From Pseudomonas sp. LS.1a (GTDB lineage: Bacteria > Pseudomonadota > Gammaproteobacteria > Pseudomonadales > Pseudomonadaceae): DNA of 64,000 nucleotides. Every line of letters begins with the position of its first letter. Positions within the stretch are counted from its first letter, which is position 1. The stretch spans positions 846,001 to 910,000 of the forward strand of contig NZ_CP092827.1 of the NCBI RefSeq assembly GCF_022533585.1. Reading direction: 5' to 3'. This document shows, in pieces, positions 1 to 8,419 of this stretch. Both the position numbers and the translations under genes were made by a program. The notes beneath the pieces were generated by a model. That model saw only the letters and a list, made by a program, of their open reading frames with translations, had not been told where the DNA came from and searched no databases.

Positions 1-169
1 GCCTGTGTACGACGAGAAAACCCGCACCCTGAGCCTGAATTACCCGCTCAGCGACTACCGGGTGATCATGGACCTGCTGCGCAACGAGACGCTGTATGTG
101 CAGTTTCTCACGTACGGCAACGGCCACGTCTGGGCCGACCTGCACACCGGTACCGTACGTACGCGTTGA
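1..169 (+). CDS. C-terminal end of an unrecognised protein (partial)
   Basis: An open frame enters from the left edge (first full codon at 2) and ends at TGA 167-169, giving the last 55 residues of a protein. The tail is moderately charged, has no membrane segment or Cys motif, and ends in VRTR. It lies 68 bases before the PA4642-type gene on the same strand. I do not recognise the family; in pseudomonads a conserved hypothetical gene usually sits here. Coding is supported by typical GC-rich codon use and the clean stop. Confidence 0.6.
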   Translation, partial: PVYDEKTRTLSLNYPLSDYRVIMDLLRNETLYVQFLTYGNGHVWADLHTGTVRTR

Positions 170-237
170 GGCGCCCGGCCTGCGGGGGGTACACTGCCGG
201 CCTTCGAAATTTCGTGATGGTCCAGTTGGAGTCGGCA

Positions 238-528
238 ATGCGTAAAGACAAGAAACAGGTAATCGGTGACGAGATCAGCGACGACTACATCAAGACGTTC
301 CTTCAGTTCGAGCCTGCCGATGGCGTGACCTCGCCGTCGCTGCACAAGCTGGTCAAGGCCTACCGTGGCCTGCGCATCGACGATTTCGAGCGTTTTGTCG
401 GCTTCTTCGTCGAGGCCGGGCTGGACCTGGATGGCAAGGACGAGCACGGCAAGACCTTTGTCGAACAGATTGCCGACCAGCGCAATGCGGCGGATTACAT
501 CGAGATCATCGCCAAGGCCCGTGGTTGA
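238..528 (+). CDS. PA4642-type conserved hypothetical protein
   Basis: A 96-residue soluble protein starting MRKDKKQVIGDEISD. I recognise it as the small conserved Pseudomonas family represented by PA4642 of P. aeruginosa, which also lies next to a malate:quinone oxidoreductase gene. The central segment (about residues 32-75, SPSLHKLVKAYRGLRIDDF and a following DLDGKDEHG) is the conserved part. No signal peptide, membrane segment or catalytic motif is visible and the function is unknown. The ATG at 238 was preferred to an upstream frame opening at 166 because conservation begins there. A bidirectional terminator at 664-690 separates it from mqo. Confidence 0.8.
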   Translation: MRKDKKQVIGDEISDDYIKTFLQFEPADGVTSPSLHKLVKAYRGLRIDDFERFVGFFVEAGLDLDGKDEHGKTFVEQIADQRNAADYIEIIAKARG

Positions 529-549
529 TTTGTAAACGATGTCTCCGGT

Positions 550-642
550 TTGTACCGCGGGTAAACCCGCTCCCACAGGTACAGCGCAGCCCTAAGCTGT
601 GGTGCTGTCCTTGTGGGAGCGGGTTTACCCGCGAAAGGGCAG
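550..642. repeat. REP inverted pair
   Basis: Two P. putida-type REP units face each other: a reverse-oriented unit at about 557-579 and a forward unit at about 611-636 (GGGAGCGGG-TTTA-CCCGCGAA). Together they can fold into one long hairpin between the PA4642-type gene and mqo. Confidence 0.85.
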
Positions 643-663
643 AACAGGCTGACATCCAGGCAC

Positions 664-690
664 AAAAAAACGCCCCGAGGGGCGTTTTTT
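664..690. terminator. Bidirectional rho-independent terminator
   Basis: ACGCCCC/GGGGCGT stem with a two-base loop, flanked by an A run on the left and a T run on the right. It can terminate the rightward small gene and the leftward mqo gene, whose stop codon lies about 15 bases beyond. Confidence 0.85.
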
Positions 691-704
691 CGTTACCGGG
701 CGAA

Positions 705-2213
705 TCAGGCGTAGTGCTTGGCTGCCGGGCTGCTTTCCACCAGTTCCAGTGCCACGTCGTTGTCGGCACTGATCTTGTGGTACAGGGCGGCATCGGTCGC
801 CAAGGTCTTCTCGCGAGCCGGGAAGATTTCCTTGAGCTTGGCAGCCCAGGCACCTTTGGCCTGCTCGGGGAAGCAGCGTTCGATCAGTTCCAGCATGATC
901 GACACGGTGACCGAAGCACCCGGCGATGCGCCGAGCAGTGCAGCCAGGCTGCCGTCCTGGGCCGAAACCAGCTCGGTACCGAACTGCAGCACGCCGCCTT
1001 TCTTCGGGTCTTTCTTGATGATCTGCACACGCTGACCAGCCACTTCCAGGCGCCAGTCTTCGGCCTTGGCCTGTGGGTAGAAGCGACGCAGGGCTTCCAG
1101 GCGCTGCTCCATCGACTGCATCACTTCGCTGACCAGGTACTTGGTCAGGTCCATGTTGTCACGGGCCACGGCCAGCATCGGGCCGATGTTGCCCATGCGC
1201 ACCGACAGCGGCAGGTCCATCAGCGAGCCGTGCTTGAGGAACTTGGTGGTGAAGCCGGCATAGGGGCCGAACAGCAGCGATTTCTTGCCATCGACCACGC
1301 GGGTATCCAGGTGCGGTACCGACATCGGCGGGGCGCCTACTGCGGCCTGGCTGTAGACCTTGGCCTGGTGCTGCTTGACGATTTCCGGGTTGTCGCAACG
1401 CAGCCACTGGCCGCTGACCGGGAAGCCGCCGAAGCCTTTGCTTTCCGGGATGCCCGACAGCTGCAGCAGCGGCAGGGCCGCGCCACCGGCGCCGAGGAAG
1501 ACGAAGCGGGCGTCCACTTCACGGCTGCCGCCGCTGTTGACGTCCTTGATGCTCACGGTCCAGCCCTTGCCGTTACGGCGCAGGCCGACGACCTTCTTGC
1601 TGTACTTCACTTGGGCGTCCTGCGAGTCGCCCAGCAGCTTCAGCAGCTTGTTGGTCAGGGCGCCGAAGTTGACGTCGGTGCCCTTGAGCACGCGGGTGGC
1701 GGCGATGTGCTGGTCGGCCGGGCGGCCTGGCATCATCAGCGGCATCCAGTCGTTCATCACGGCCTTGTCTTCGGTGTATTCCATATCGGCGAAGGCATGG
1801 TGCTGCTTGAGCAGCTCATAGCGCTTCTTGAGGAAGGAAACACCCTTGTCACCCTCGACGTAGCTCAGGTGCGGGACAGGGTTGATGAAGGCACGCGCCG
1901 AGCCGAAGTTGCCCTTCTTGCTCAGGTAGGCCCAGAACTGGCGCGAAACCTCGAACTGGGTGTTGATGTGCACGGCCTTCTTGATGTCGATGCTGCCATC
2001 GGCGGCCTGGGGCGTGTAGTTAAGCTCGCACAGGCCGGCGTGGCCGGTGCCTGCGTTGTTCCAGGGGTTGGAGCTTTCCGCGGCTCCGGAGTCCATCGCC
2101 TCCACGACCTCAAGCTTCAGGGTCGGGTCGAGCTCCTTGAGCAGTACGGCCAGGGTGGCACTCATGATGCCCGCGCCTACCAGTACCACATCAACCGATT
2201 CGTTCTGCGCCAT
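705..2213 (-). CDS. mqo: Malate:quinone oxidoreductase
   Basis: A 502-residue FAD enzyme that oxidises L-malate to oxaloacetate and passes electrons to the quinone pool; a peripheral inner-membrane step of the TCA cycle. The N terminus carries the dinucleotide-binding fold ([17 protein letters not shown], residues about 9-25), followed by the family signature around residues 40-60 with [18 protein letters not shown]. The length is normal for Mqo. The ATG at 2213 is the first Met of the conserved N terminus. It is monocistronic, read leftward into the terminator at 664-690. Pseudomonads often carry several mqo copies; this one sits in the PA4642/YajG context of the P. putida mqo-1 locus. Confidence 0.95.
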   Translation of the reverse strand: MAQNESVDVVLVGAGIMSATLAVLLKELDPTLKLEVVEAMDSGAAESSNPWNNAGTGHAGLCELNYTPQAADGSIDIKKAVHINTQFEVSRQFWAYLSKKGNFGSARAFINPVPHLSYVEGDKGVSFLKKRYELLKQHHAFADMEYTEDKAVMNDWMPLMMPGRPADQHIAATRVLKGTDVNFGALTNKLLKLLGDSQDAQVKYSKKVVGLRRNGKGWTVSIKDVNSGGSREVDARFVFLGAGGAALPLLQLSGIPESKGFGGFPVSGQWLRCDNPEIVKQHQAKVYSQAAVGAPPMSVPHLDTRVVDGKKSLLFGPYAGFTTKFLKHGSLMDLPLSVRMGNIGPMLAVARDNMDLTKYLVSEVMQSMEQRLEALRRFYPQAKAEDWRLEVAGQRVQIIKKDPKKGGVLQFGTELVSAQDGSLAALLGASPGASVTVSIMLELIERCFPEQAKGAWAAKLKEIFPAREKTLATDAALYHKISADNDVALELVESSPAAKHYA

Positions 2214-2813
2214 TTAACGCGTCTCCACAATCTACAGCTACCTAATTGACAGCATAGGACCTGGGTTTGCCAGGTTCGCCATGTCCGACTTTTCGCAGTT
2301 CTTGCAACTTCCGCGGACACCGCCAATCAGTCTTCGGGTTCAGGTATTGAACGCGGCTTGCCACGGGTGCGGCAATTCGACTTATGGTCAAGGTGTCGTG
2401 CGTGCGTTATGGAACGGCTCAGACACTCATACGGGATGAGCGCATTTGCCGCCTGTTCAGGGCTGTTCGGGACACATCTGCCGCTTTTGCACATGCCAGA
2501 CTGTTCATTTGCTCGCCACACTCTTGTGAAGTTGTGAAAACCGTTTTTTCACGCTCTTTTGGAGACGTGAACCTCAAAAGGGGACTGCGCGATGGCAACC
2601 CGCAGGTTCATGCAGTGTGAAGGGCCGGAAAAGCAGGCACGACAGCCGATGCAAGACCTGAGTGGAAGGCTCTCTGTGGGCGAAGCGTTGAAGTTGCCGG
2701 GGTCAATCGGCGAGTGCGGGGCCCGATCAGGAGACGTCCTTATAATCGGGGGGAGATTATAGCGATGTCGCGGGCAGAAATGTCGCCATTCGTGGTTTTT
2801 ATTGCAGCGTTTG
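2214..2813. other. 600-base non-coding stretch upstream of mqo
   Basis: I see no convincing gene here. Short open frames on both strands lack ribosome-binding sites and typical codon bias. The mqo promoter is expected in the part next to 2213 (minus strand). The interval is less GC-rich than its neighbours in places, notably about 2380-2580. No REP unit or terminator was found. Confidence 0.4.
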
Positions 2814-3047
2814 TCAGGCCGCGAGGATGCGCTGGTGCCAGCGGCGGCTTGCGCGGGCGCAAACCCGGGCGCTGGCGGGCAGTTCGCGGCCCAGCCAGGC
2901 AAGCTGGATTTCGCCGACCTGGACCCAGCCGCTGCCGCTGGGCGCCTGGCTGCATTGCTTGAAGGCCAGGCATTTGCCGTCGGCGTCGAGGCGGGCATAG
3001 GCGTTGTGGCGCGGGCGTTGGAAGAGCAGGGTCCAGAGCGAGGCCAT
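2814..3047 (-). CDS. Small conserved hypothetical protein
   Basis: A 77-residue basic protein (MASLWTLLFQRPRHNAYARLD...) with a W-rich middle (GWVQVGEIQLAWLGREL) and an Arg-rich tail. No signal peptide or transmembrane segment. I cannot assign a function; small proteins of this kind occur at the same place between mqo and the yajG-like gene in P. putida. It is transcribed divergently from the lipoprotein gene starting at 3193. A purine-rich stretch lies just before its ATG. Confidence 0.55.
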   Translation of the reverse strand: MASLWTLLFQRPRHNAYARLDADGKCLAFKQCSQAPSGSGWVQVGEIQLAWLGRELPASARVCARASRRWHQRILAA

Positions 3048-3192
3048 GGCGACGAGTCCTTTGCGTTAGGGCTTGGCGCAAGGATAAGGGCGTGGCGATG
3101 AAACGATTGTGACAAGCGGGTCGGACCGATGACTGGTCGATGCGTGGCTAGGTATACTGTGGGCCTTCGCCGCTTTTTCTGGAGTAACGCGC

Positions 3193-3777
3193 ATGTTGCA
3201 ACGTCTGTTGTTCGGTTTGATCGCCGTGGCCAGCCTCAGCCTGGTCGGTTGTGCCCACAGCCCGCAACAACTCAACCCGCAACCCACGCTCAAGGCCCAG
3301 CTCGCCCCGGTCGGCCATGGCCAGCCGGTCGTGGTCCGGGTGGTTGACGGGCGGGCTTCGCAGTCCCTGGGCACTCGCGGTGGCATGTATCCCGAGACCA
3401 GCACCATCAGCGTCAGCGGTAACGACATCGTGCCCAAGCTGCAGGCCCAGGCCGAAGCCGCCGTGCGCCTGCTCGGCTTCACCCCGACGCCGAACGCCTA
3501 CAACGCACCGCAGCTGACCGTGACCCTGGCCGAGCTGAAGTACCAGTCGCCGAAAGACAACCTGTACGTGACCGAGGCTACCATCGGCGCCACCTTCCGT
3601 GCCGACGTGTCCAATGGCGGCCGCCGCTACAGTGGTCGTTATGGCGCTTCGCTGGACCAGCGTTTCGGCATGGCGCCGAACCAGGAAACCAACACCCAGC
3701 TGGTGGGCGATGTGCTGAGCGATGCCCTGACCCGCATGTTCAAGGACCCGACCATCGGGCAGGTGCTGGGGCAGTAA
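3193..3777 (+). CDS. YajG-family lipoprotein
   Basis: A 194-residue exported lipoprotein. The signal peptide (residues 1-19) ends in the lipobox LVGC with the acylated Cys at 20. The mature part matches the YajG family: a start rich in Pro and Gln, a VVVRVVDGR strand, then TVTLAELKYQS and a C-terminal helix with TNTQLVGDVLSDALTRM. A location anchored to the outer membrane facing the periplasm is expected. The biochemical role of YajG is not established. A GGAG ribosome-binding site lies before the ATG, and a terminator follows at 3797-3832. Confidence 0.85.
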   Translation: MLQRLLFGLIAVASLSLVGCAHSPQQLNPQPTLKAQLAPVGHGQPVVVRVVDGRASQSLGTRGGMYPETSTISVSGNDIVPKLQAQAEAAVRLLGFTPTPNAYNAPQLTVTLAELKYQSPKDNLYVTEATIGATFRADVSNGGRRYSGRYGASLDQRFGMAPNQETNTQLVGDVLSDALTRMFKDPTIGQVLGQ

Positions 3778-3796
3778 GCCTTCATCAGGTAAAACT

Positions 3797-3832
3797 AAAC
3801 CCGCTGCCTGTGATCCGGGCAGCGGGTTTTTT
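3797..3832 (+). terminator. Rho-independent terminator after the YajG-type gene
   Basis: AACCCGCTGCC / GGCAGCGGGTT stem followed by TTTTTTG, 20 bases after the lipoprotein stop codon. Confidence 0.85.
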
Positions 3833-3840
3833 GTTGTCTG

Positions 3841-3940
3841 TACCGGCCCTTTCGCGGGCACGCCCGCTCCTACAGGGATATCACTGGACCTGAACATAGT
3901 GATGTTCCTGTGGGAGCGGGCGTGCCCGCGAAGAGACCGG
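3841..3940. repeat. REP inverted pair
   Basis: A reverse REP unit (TTCGCGGGCACGCCCGCTCC) and a forward unit (GGGAGCGGGCGTGCCCGCGAA) separated by about 45 bases, with complementary outer arms ACCGGC.../...GACCGG. Confidence 0.85.
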
Positions 3941-4057
3941 CAAATCCTCATGCCATGCCAGATGAAACTTGATGACACTTTGTCGCCTGGGCCGGGCGTC
4001 AGGTAGCGACTTGGGTAAAATGCAGGCCTTTGCCGTCGCTCATACCGAGGTTGCGTG

Positions 4058-4318
4058 ATGTCCTTGCAAGTACTCTGGGGGTTCCTGGCCGCCCACCCGA
4101 TCAAGCTGATCAATCTGCTGGCGCTGCTGCTGACCTGCCCGGGCGGGTGGTTGCTGCACAGTGCACGGCGGCGCGAGGCCGAAACCCGCGAATACATGAC
4201 AATGTGCGAGGGGGTAGTGGACGCATTCGACCTTCGGGTGCCGCGCTATTTCTACATTCTCGGTTTTTCGTGCCTGGCGATGGCGTTGCTGTTGTCCTGG
4301 TTCAGTACCTGGGTCTGA
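4058..4318 (+). CDS. Small inner-membrane protein, unknown function
   Basis: An 86-residue protein with two probable transmembrane helices, about residues 15-35 (LINLLALLLTCPGGWLL) and 66-83 (FYILGFSCLAMALLLSW). Between them is a charged loop (ARRREAETREYMTMCEG). Start ATG 4058 is preferred over the GTG at 4055 because GAGG at 4046-4049 is well spaced. I do not recognise a named family. It is convergent with the acyltransferase gene; a GGGGCTGC/GCAGCCCC hairpin separates them. Confidence 0.65.
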   Translation: MSLQVLWGFLAAHPIKLINLLALLLTCPGGWLLHSARRREAETREYMTMCEGVVDAFDLRVPRYFYILGFSCLAMALLLSWFSTWV

Positions 4319-4324
4319 AAGCCT

Positions 4325-4343
4325 GGGGCTGCAAAGCAGCCCC
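4325..4343. terminator. Stem-loop between convergent genes
   Basis: Perfect 8-bp stem GGGGCTGC/GCAGCCCC with an AAA loop, lying between the stop codons of two convergent genes. There is no long T run, so efficiency is uncertain. Confidence 0.5.
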
Positions 4344-4352
4344 GGCATTCGC

Positions 4353-5522
4353 TCATGCAACCGGCGCCTGCTGCCTGACCTGGTACTGGTTACGCACCGG
4401 CGTCGCATACTGCAGCACCAGGTACGGCCGCTGCTCATCAGGGCAGGCATCCAGGCGGCGTTGCCATTCCTCCTTGGCCCGGGCCAGCTCATCAGCCGGG
4501 AACACCTTCTCGGCGCTGGGCACCTGCAGCGCCTCATCCTTGCCATCCCACATCGCATAGGCCAGGTAGTGCACCGGGAACAGCCGGTAGCCACCGAGGA
4601 TCTGCCGGTCGATTTCCGCTGCCAGCTGCTTGGTGTCCTCGTGGTACTCGGTCACCGGCGGGGCGAAGTTGATGTGCACCCGGCCCTTGTAGCCGGTAAT
4701 GCCCTTGGCGATGCTGTTGTCGTCCTCGCCCGGCGCCTTCTTGTAGGTGCCGGTGGTGGCGCGGATGTACAGCTCGCGGGCCTTGGCCTGGTCGCACGGG
4801 TCGTATTCGTAGCTGATCGACACCGGCGTCAGGTTCAGGCTCTGGATCACCGCGCCGAACGGCTCGTCCTTGCGGCTCATGTGGAACATCTTGAGGATTG
4901 CCGAATCGGTGCGGTCGTCACCGTCCTTGGCCCGGCCTTCGGCCTGGGCGATCCAGATCGACGTGGCGTCGTTGCGGATCGAGTAGTTGATGTAGGCCGA
5001 GAGCAGCTGGTAGGCCGCCAGCTTCTCGCGGCGCCCACTGATCGAGCGGTGCACGATGAAGCTCTTGTTCAGGCGCATCATGTCGCTGACAAACGGCTTT
5101 TGCAGCAGGTTGTCGCCAATGGCGATGCGCGGCGTGGGCAAGCCGGCGTGGTACACCGCATAGTTGACGAAGGCCGGGTCCATGACGATGTCACGGTGGT
5201 TGGCCAGGAACAGGTAGGCGGTGCCGGCCTTGAGCTGCTCCACGCCCGAATAGGTGACGCCGTCGGTGGCGCGGTCGATGGTCTGGTCGACGTAGTACTC
5301 GACTTTGTCCTGCAAGGTCGAGACACAGGTGACGCCGGCGAACTCCTTGCGCAGGCGGCGAGCGATCAGCGGTTTGAGCAACCAGCCGAGAGCACCGGCC
5401 GCACGCGGGAAGCGGAAGTGGGTGAGGATATCGAGGAATGCCGGGTCGCTGAGCAGGCGTGCCAGAACGGCAGGGACCTCAGCGTCGTCGTACGGTCGGA
5501 TGGCATCGAATTCGCCCATCAT
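4353..5522 (-). CDS. 1-acyl-sn-glycerol-3-phosphate acyltransferase family protein
   Basis: A 389-residue PlsC-superfamily acyltransferase, expected to transfer acyl chains to a glycerophospholipid or related lipid at the cytoplasmic membrane. The catalytic block is ANHRDIVMDPAF at about residues 107-118, with His109 and Asp115. The spacing is HX5D rather than the canonical HX4D, a trait I associate with this branch of the family. A later block has FVVHRSISGRREKL-type basic residues near 160. It is about 100 residues longer than typical PlsC, so the substrate may differ. Start: tandem ATGs at 5522/5519 behind an AGAGAG site. An upstream in-frame extension to 5624 looks non-coding. Confidence 0.8.
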   Translation of the reverse strand: MMGEFDAIRPYDDAEVPAVLARLLSDPAFLDILTHFRFPRAAGALGWLLKPLIARRLRKEFAGVTCVSTLQDKVEYYVDQTIDRATDGVTYSGVEQLKAGTAYLFLANHRDIVMDPAFVNYAVYHAGLPTPRIAIGDNLLQKPFVSDMMRLNKSFIVHRSISGRREKLAAYQLLSAYINYSIRNDATSIWIAQAEGRAKDGDDRTDSAILKMFHMSRKDEPFGAVIQSLNLTPVSISYEYDPCDQAKARELYIRATTGTYKKAPGEDDNSIAKGITGYKGRVHINFAPPVTEYHEDTKQLAAEIDRQILGGYRLFPVHYLAYAMWDGKDEALQVPSAEKVFPADELARAKEEWQRRLDACPDEQRPYLVLQYATPVRNQYQVRQQAPVA

Positions 5523-5644
5523 GCTCTCTTGTTGGAAACGGCTAGGGTAATAAGGTAGGGACGGGTTCCGAAAAACGGCTCGGACACACACAGGCCCTGT
5601 AAATAGACCGGCAATTATACGCATAAGTCACTGCGGAGACCTCG

Positions 5645-5830
5645 ATGCTGGAAACCGACTTCTATGATTGCCCTTATTGTGGCGAACGTGTGGAAACCAC
5701 TGTTGACCTGTCAGGTGGTGACCAGGTCTACACCGAGGACTGCCAGGTGTGCTGCCAGCCTGTGGTGTTCATTCTGCAGGTGCATGGTGACGAATGGATG
5801 CTCGAAGTCCGCCGCGAGGACGATACCTGA
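5645..5830 (+). CDS. CPXCG-motif cysteine-rich protein
   Basis: A 61-residue protein with two Cys pairs, CPYC at residues 9-12 and CQVCC at about 33-37, typical of the CPXCG small zinc-ribbon-like family. Metal binding is inferred from the Cys pairs. Function is unknown. Its TGA overlaps the ATG of the next gene by one base (5830), so the two are almost certainly cotranscribed. Confidence 0.85.
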   Translation: MLETDFYDCPYCGERVETTVDLSGGDQVYTEDCQVCCQPVVFILQVHGDEWMLEVRREDDT

Positions 5831-6090
5831 TGCAACGCATCTACGAACCGGAAAGCCTGCTTGAGGCGGAAATGCTGGCGGGCATGCTCGCCAGCGAGGG
5901 GGTCGAGGCGCACCTGGTCGGCCGTGACCTGGTCGGTGCTGCCGGCGAGCTGCCGCTGCAGGGCCTGCTGGGGCTTGCCGTGGCTGATGAGCAGGCCGAA
6001 TACGCACGGCAACTGATCGATGCGTACAATGACGCCCAGCCACTGGTTGGCGACGAACCGGAGAGTTTCCCCGGTACCTTGATCTGCTAG
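5830..6090 (+). CDS. DUF2007-type putative signal-transducing protein
   Basis: An 86-residue protein starting MQRIYEPESLLEAEMLAGML. It matches the small DUF2007 family, whose fold resembles PII-like/ferredoxin-like modules and whose members hold the pattern 'EAEMLAGMLASEGVEAHLVG'. No catalytic residues are evident. It is translationally coupled to the CPXCG gene and followed 15 bases later by the SRAP gene, suggesting a three-gene operon. Confidence 0.8.
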   Translation: MQRIYEPESLLEAEMLAGMLASEGVEAHLVGRDLVGAAGELPLQGLLGLAVADEQAEYARQLIDAYNDAQPLVGDEPESFPGTLIC

Positions 6091-6105
6091 GTTCTGAAAT
6101 CGCCC

Positions 6106-6726
6106 ATGTGTGGACGTTACGCCCTGTTTCGCTGGCCCCAGGCCCTTGCCAGTCTGCCTGGCTTTCCCGCCGGCCAGCCACCTCAATGGAACATCTCGCC
6201 AGGGGGCACGGTGCTGATCCAGCGCCAGCTCGACGGCCAGCTGCAACTGGCCAAGGCGCGCTGGGGGCTGACCCCGGCCTGGCTCACCGACCTTTCGCGT
6301 ACCCCCGCCCATGCCCGCGCCGAGACCCTGGCCGAGCAGCCGATGTTTCGTGACGCGTTTCGTCAGCGCCGCTGCCTGATGCCGGCCAACGGCTTTTACG
6401 AATGGCGTGGCAGCGTGCGCAAGCGCCCGTACTGGCTGACCCCGGGGGAGGGGGCGTCGCTGTACTTCGCTGCCGTGTGGGAGGCCTACCCGGTGCAGGA
6501 TCAGGTGTGGCTCAGTTGCGCAGTGGTGACCCAGGCGGCGATGAACCAGCGTCGGCCGCTGATACTGGACGAGGCAGGGCAGGCGGCCTGGCTTGACCCG
6601 GACACGCCGCTGACCCGCCTGCATGAATTGCTGGCCAGCCCGCCGGCGACGTTGCGCGAGCGGGCCCTGGCGCATTTCGTCAATGACCCGAAGCTGGATG
6701 CACCGGAGTGCCTGACCCCGGCTTGA
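6106..6726 (+). CDS. SRAP (YedK/HMCES-like) protein with altered active-site residues
   Basis: A 206-residue SOS response-associated peptidase family protein. The family forms a thiazolidine crosslink between Cys2 and abasic sites in single-stranded DNA, protecting replication forks. Visible family marks: Cys2 directly after Met (MCGRYALF), QWNISPG at 27-33, RARAE-type block at 69-73, RRCLMPANGFYEW at 88-100 with Glu99. In E. coli YedK the active residues are Cys2, Asn75, Glu105 and His160. Here the Asn position reads His69 (THAHARAET equivalent, sequence PAHARAET) and the HDRRP position reads NQRRP, with Asn147 in place of His. Cys2 and Glu99 are kept. Crosslinking chemistry is therefore plausible but crosslink release may differ. 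Confidence 0.85.
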   Translation: MCGRYALFRWPQALASLPGFPAGQPPQWNISPGGTVLIQRQLDGQLQLAKARWGLTPAWLTDLSRTPAHARAETLAEQPMFRDAFRQRRCLMPANGFYEWRGSVRKRPYWLTPGEGASLYFAAVWEAYPVQDQVWLSCAVVTQAAMNQRRPLILDEAGQAAWLDPDTPLTRLHELLASPPATLRERALAHFVNDPKLDAPECLTPA

Positions 6727-6732
6727 TGGGTT

Positions 6733-6825
6733 GCCTGTACCGGCCTCTTCGCGGCTGAAGCCGCTCCTGCAACGATCGCATTATCCCTGTAGGAGCGGGT
6801 TCACCCGCGAAGGGGCCGGCACAGG
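6733..6825. repeat. REP inverted pair
   Basis: A reverse unit (TTCGCGGCTGAAGCCGCTCC) and a forward unit (GGAGCGGGTTCACCCGCGAA) between the SRAP gene and the M48 protease gene. The two units carry different inner loops (CTGAAG versus GTTCAC). Confidence 0.8.
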
Positions 6826-6906
6826 CGACGAAAATCTTCCCTGCGGCTATGGCGGCCCCAAGCGACTCGGCCTACGATACGGCGCATGTAAAAAGGGAGT
6901 GTTTTC

Positions 6907-7722
6907 ATGCGTAAGTCTTTTGTCGTCAGTCTGTTGAGTGCCGGCATTCTGCTAGCCGGCTGCCAGGCGGTGAACACCACCAGCGGCGGTGCTGTCGGCG
7001 TCGAGCGCCAGCAGTACATGTTCAGCATGCTCTCGACCGATGAGGTCAACCAGATGTACGCCCAGTCGTACCAGCAGACCCTGGGCGAGGCATCGAACAA
7101 AGGCGTGCTCGACAAGTCCAGCGCTGATGCCAAGCGTGTCCAGGTAATTGCCAACCGCCTGATCGCCCAGGCGCCCAAGTTCCGCCCGGATGCCGCGCAA
7201 TGGAACTGGGAAGTCAACGTGATCAAGAGCGACGAGCTCAACGCCAACTGCGGCCCGGGTGGCAAGATCATCGTCTACACCGGGCTGATCGACCAGCTCA
7301 AGCTCACCGATGCGGAAATTGCGGCGGTGGTGGGCCACGAGATCGCCCATGCCTTGCGTGAGCACAGCCGCGAGGCGATGTCCAAGGCGTACGGTGTGGA
7401 AATGGCCCGCCAGGGTGCCGGCGCCCTCTTTGGCCTGGGCCAGAGCAGCATGGCCTTGGCCGACACCGTGGTGAACTACGCCATGACCCTGCCCAACAGC
7501 CGGGCCAACGAGAACGAAGCCGACCTGATCGGCCTGGAGCTCTCGGCGCGTGCCGGTTACGACCCGAATGCCGCGATCACCTTGTGGAACAAGATGAGCC
7601 AGGCTTCCGAAGGCGCACCGCCTGAGTTCATGAGCACTCACCCGGCGTCCCAGAGCCGCATTGCTTCGCTGCAGGCGGCGATTCCGAAGGTGATGCCACT
7701 GTATCAGGCGGCCAGGAAGTAA
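6907..7722 (+). CDS. M48-family lipoprotein metalloprotease (LoiP/YcaL-like)
   Basis: A 271-residue zinc protease expected to act in the periplasm on envelope proteins. The lipobox LLAGC places the lipid-bearing Cys at 19. The zinc site HEIAH has His144, Glu145 and His148, and the third ligand lies in ENEAD at about residues 199-203. Length and layout match the small LoiP-type M48C lipoproteins, which lack membrane helices. An AGGGAG ribosome-binding site precedes the ATG. A GGGGCCGC/GCGGCCCC hairpin at 7731-7750 follows the stop. Confidence 0.9.
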   Translation: MRKSFVVSLLSAGILLAGCQAVNTTSGGAVGVERQQYMFSMLSTDEVNQMYAQSYQQTLGEASNKGVLDKSSADAKRVQVIANRLIAQAPKFRPDAAQWNWEVNVIKSDELNANCGPGGKIIVYTGLIDQLKLTDAEIAAVVGHEIAHALREHSREAMSKAYGVEMARQGAGALFGLGQSSMALADTVVNYAMTLPNSRANENEADLIGLELSARAGYDPNAAITLWNKMSQASEGAPPEFMSTHPASQSRIASLQAAIPKVMPLYQAARK

Positions 7723-7730
7723 GACCGTAA

Positions 7731-7750
7731 GGGGCCGCAGAGCGGCCCCC
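7731..7750. terminator. Stem-loop between convergent M48 and GDT1-type genes
   Basis: Perfect 8-bp GC stem GGGGCCGC/GCGGCCCC with a short loop, between two convergent stop codons; only a weak T-rich tail. Confidence 0.5.
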
Positions 7751-7758
7751 GTCAGCAG

Positions 7759-8343
7759 TCAACCCACCCAGCCACTGGCTTTCATCGCCGAGTACACGGC
7801 CACGATCGCCAGCACGAAGAACGCCGTGGCCGCCAGGCGACGGATCAGCGTCAGCGGCAGTTTGTCCGCCGCGAAGTTACCCGCCAGTACCACCGGCACG
7901 TTGGCAATCAGCATGCCCAGGGTGGTGCCGATAATGACCATGATCAGGTACGGATACTGTGCAGCCAGCATCACCGTGGCGACCTGGGTCTTGTCACCGA
8001 TTTCAGCCAGGAAGAACGCGATCAGCGTGGTCAGGAACGGCCCGAAGCGGCGTGCCGGGTTCTCGTCGTCATCCATCTTGTCCGGTACCAGGGTCCACAG
8101 TGCAGTGGCGGTGAAGCTCGCAGCCAGAACCCAGTGCAGGGCCGAGTCACTGAAGAAACTACCGACCCACGCACCCACGGCACCGGCCGCGGCATGGTTG
8201 GCCAGGGTGGCGGCGATGATACCGGCGATGATCGGCCAGGGCTTGCGGAAGCGGGCAGCGAGAATGAGCGCGAGCAATTGCGTCTTGTCGCCGATTTCGG
8301 CGAGGGCAACGATGGCGGTGGGGACCAACAGAGATTCCAGCAT
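7759..8343 (-). CDS. TMEM165/GDT1-family manganese exporter
   Basis: A 194-residue inner-membrane protein with about six or seven hydrophobic helices and the two family motifs E-x-G-D-K-[TS]: AEIGDKTQLLALI near residues 15-27 and AEIGDKTQVATVM near 114-126. GDT1-type bacterial proteins export Mn2+. The manganese-responsive yybP-ykoY riboswitch found in its leader (about 8420-8575) supports this substrate. The ATG at 8343 has GGA upstream. Transcription runs leftward. Confidence 0.9.
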   Translation of the reverse strand: MLESLLVPTAIVALAEIGDKTQLLALILAARFRKPWPIIAGIIAATLANHAAAGAVGAWVGSFFSDSALHWVLAASFTATALWTLVPDKMDDDENPARRFGPFLTTLIAFFLAEIGDKTQVATVMLAAQYPYLIMVIIGTTLGMLIANVPVVLAGNFAADKLPLTLIRRLAATAFFVLAIVAVYSAMKASGWVG

Positions 8344-8419
8344 CAGGATTCCTACGGGGGCGGGTCGACACGGCTATGACACGTACAGCCTTCCCGCCCC
8401 GGGTAAGGTGTGCGTGTCA

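Noticed and set aside
525..2249. Long open frame on the plus strand through mqo
   Set aside because: It is antisense to mqo, which has full family motifs; the plus frame is rich in His/Gln/Val runs typical of GC-rich shadow frames.
2384..2620. Possible 78-residue gene in the mqo upstream gap
   Set aside because: No convincing ribosome-binding site, no recognised domain, and codon use unlike neighbours.
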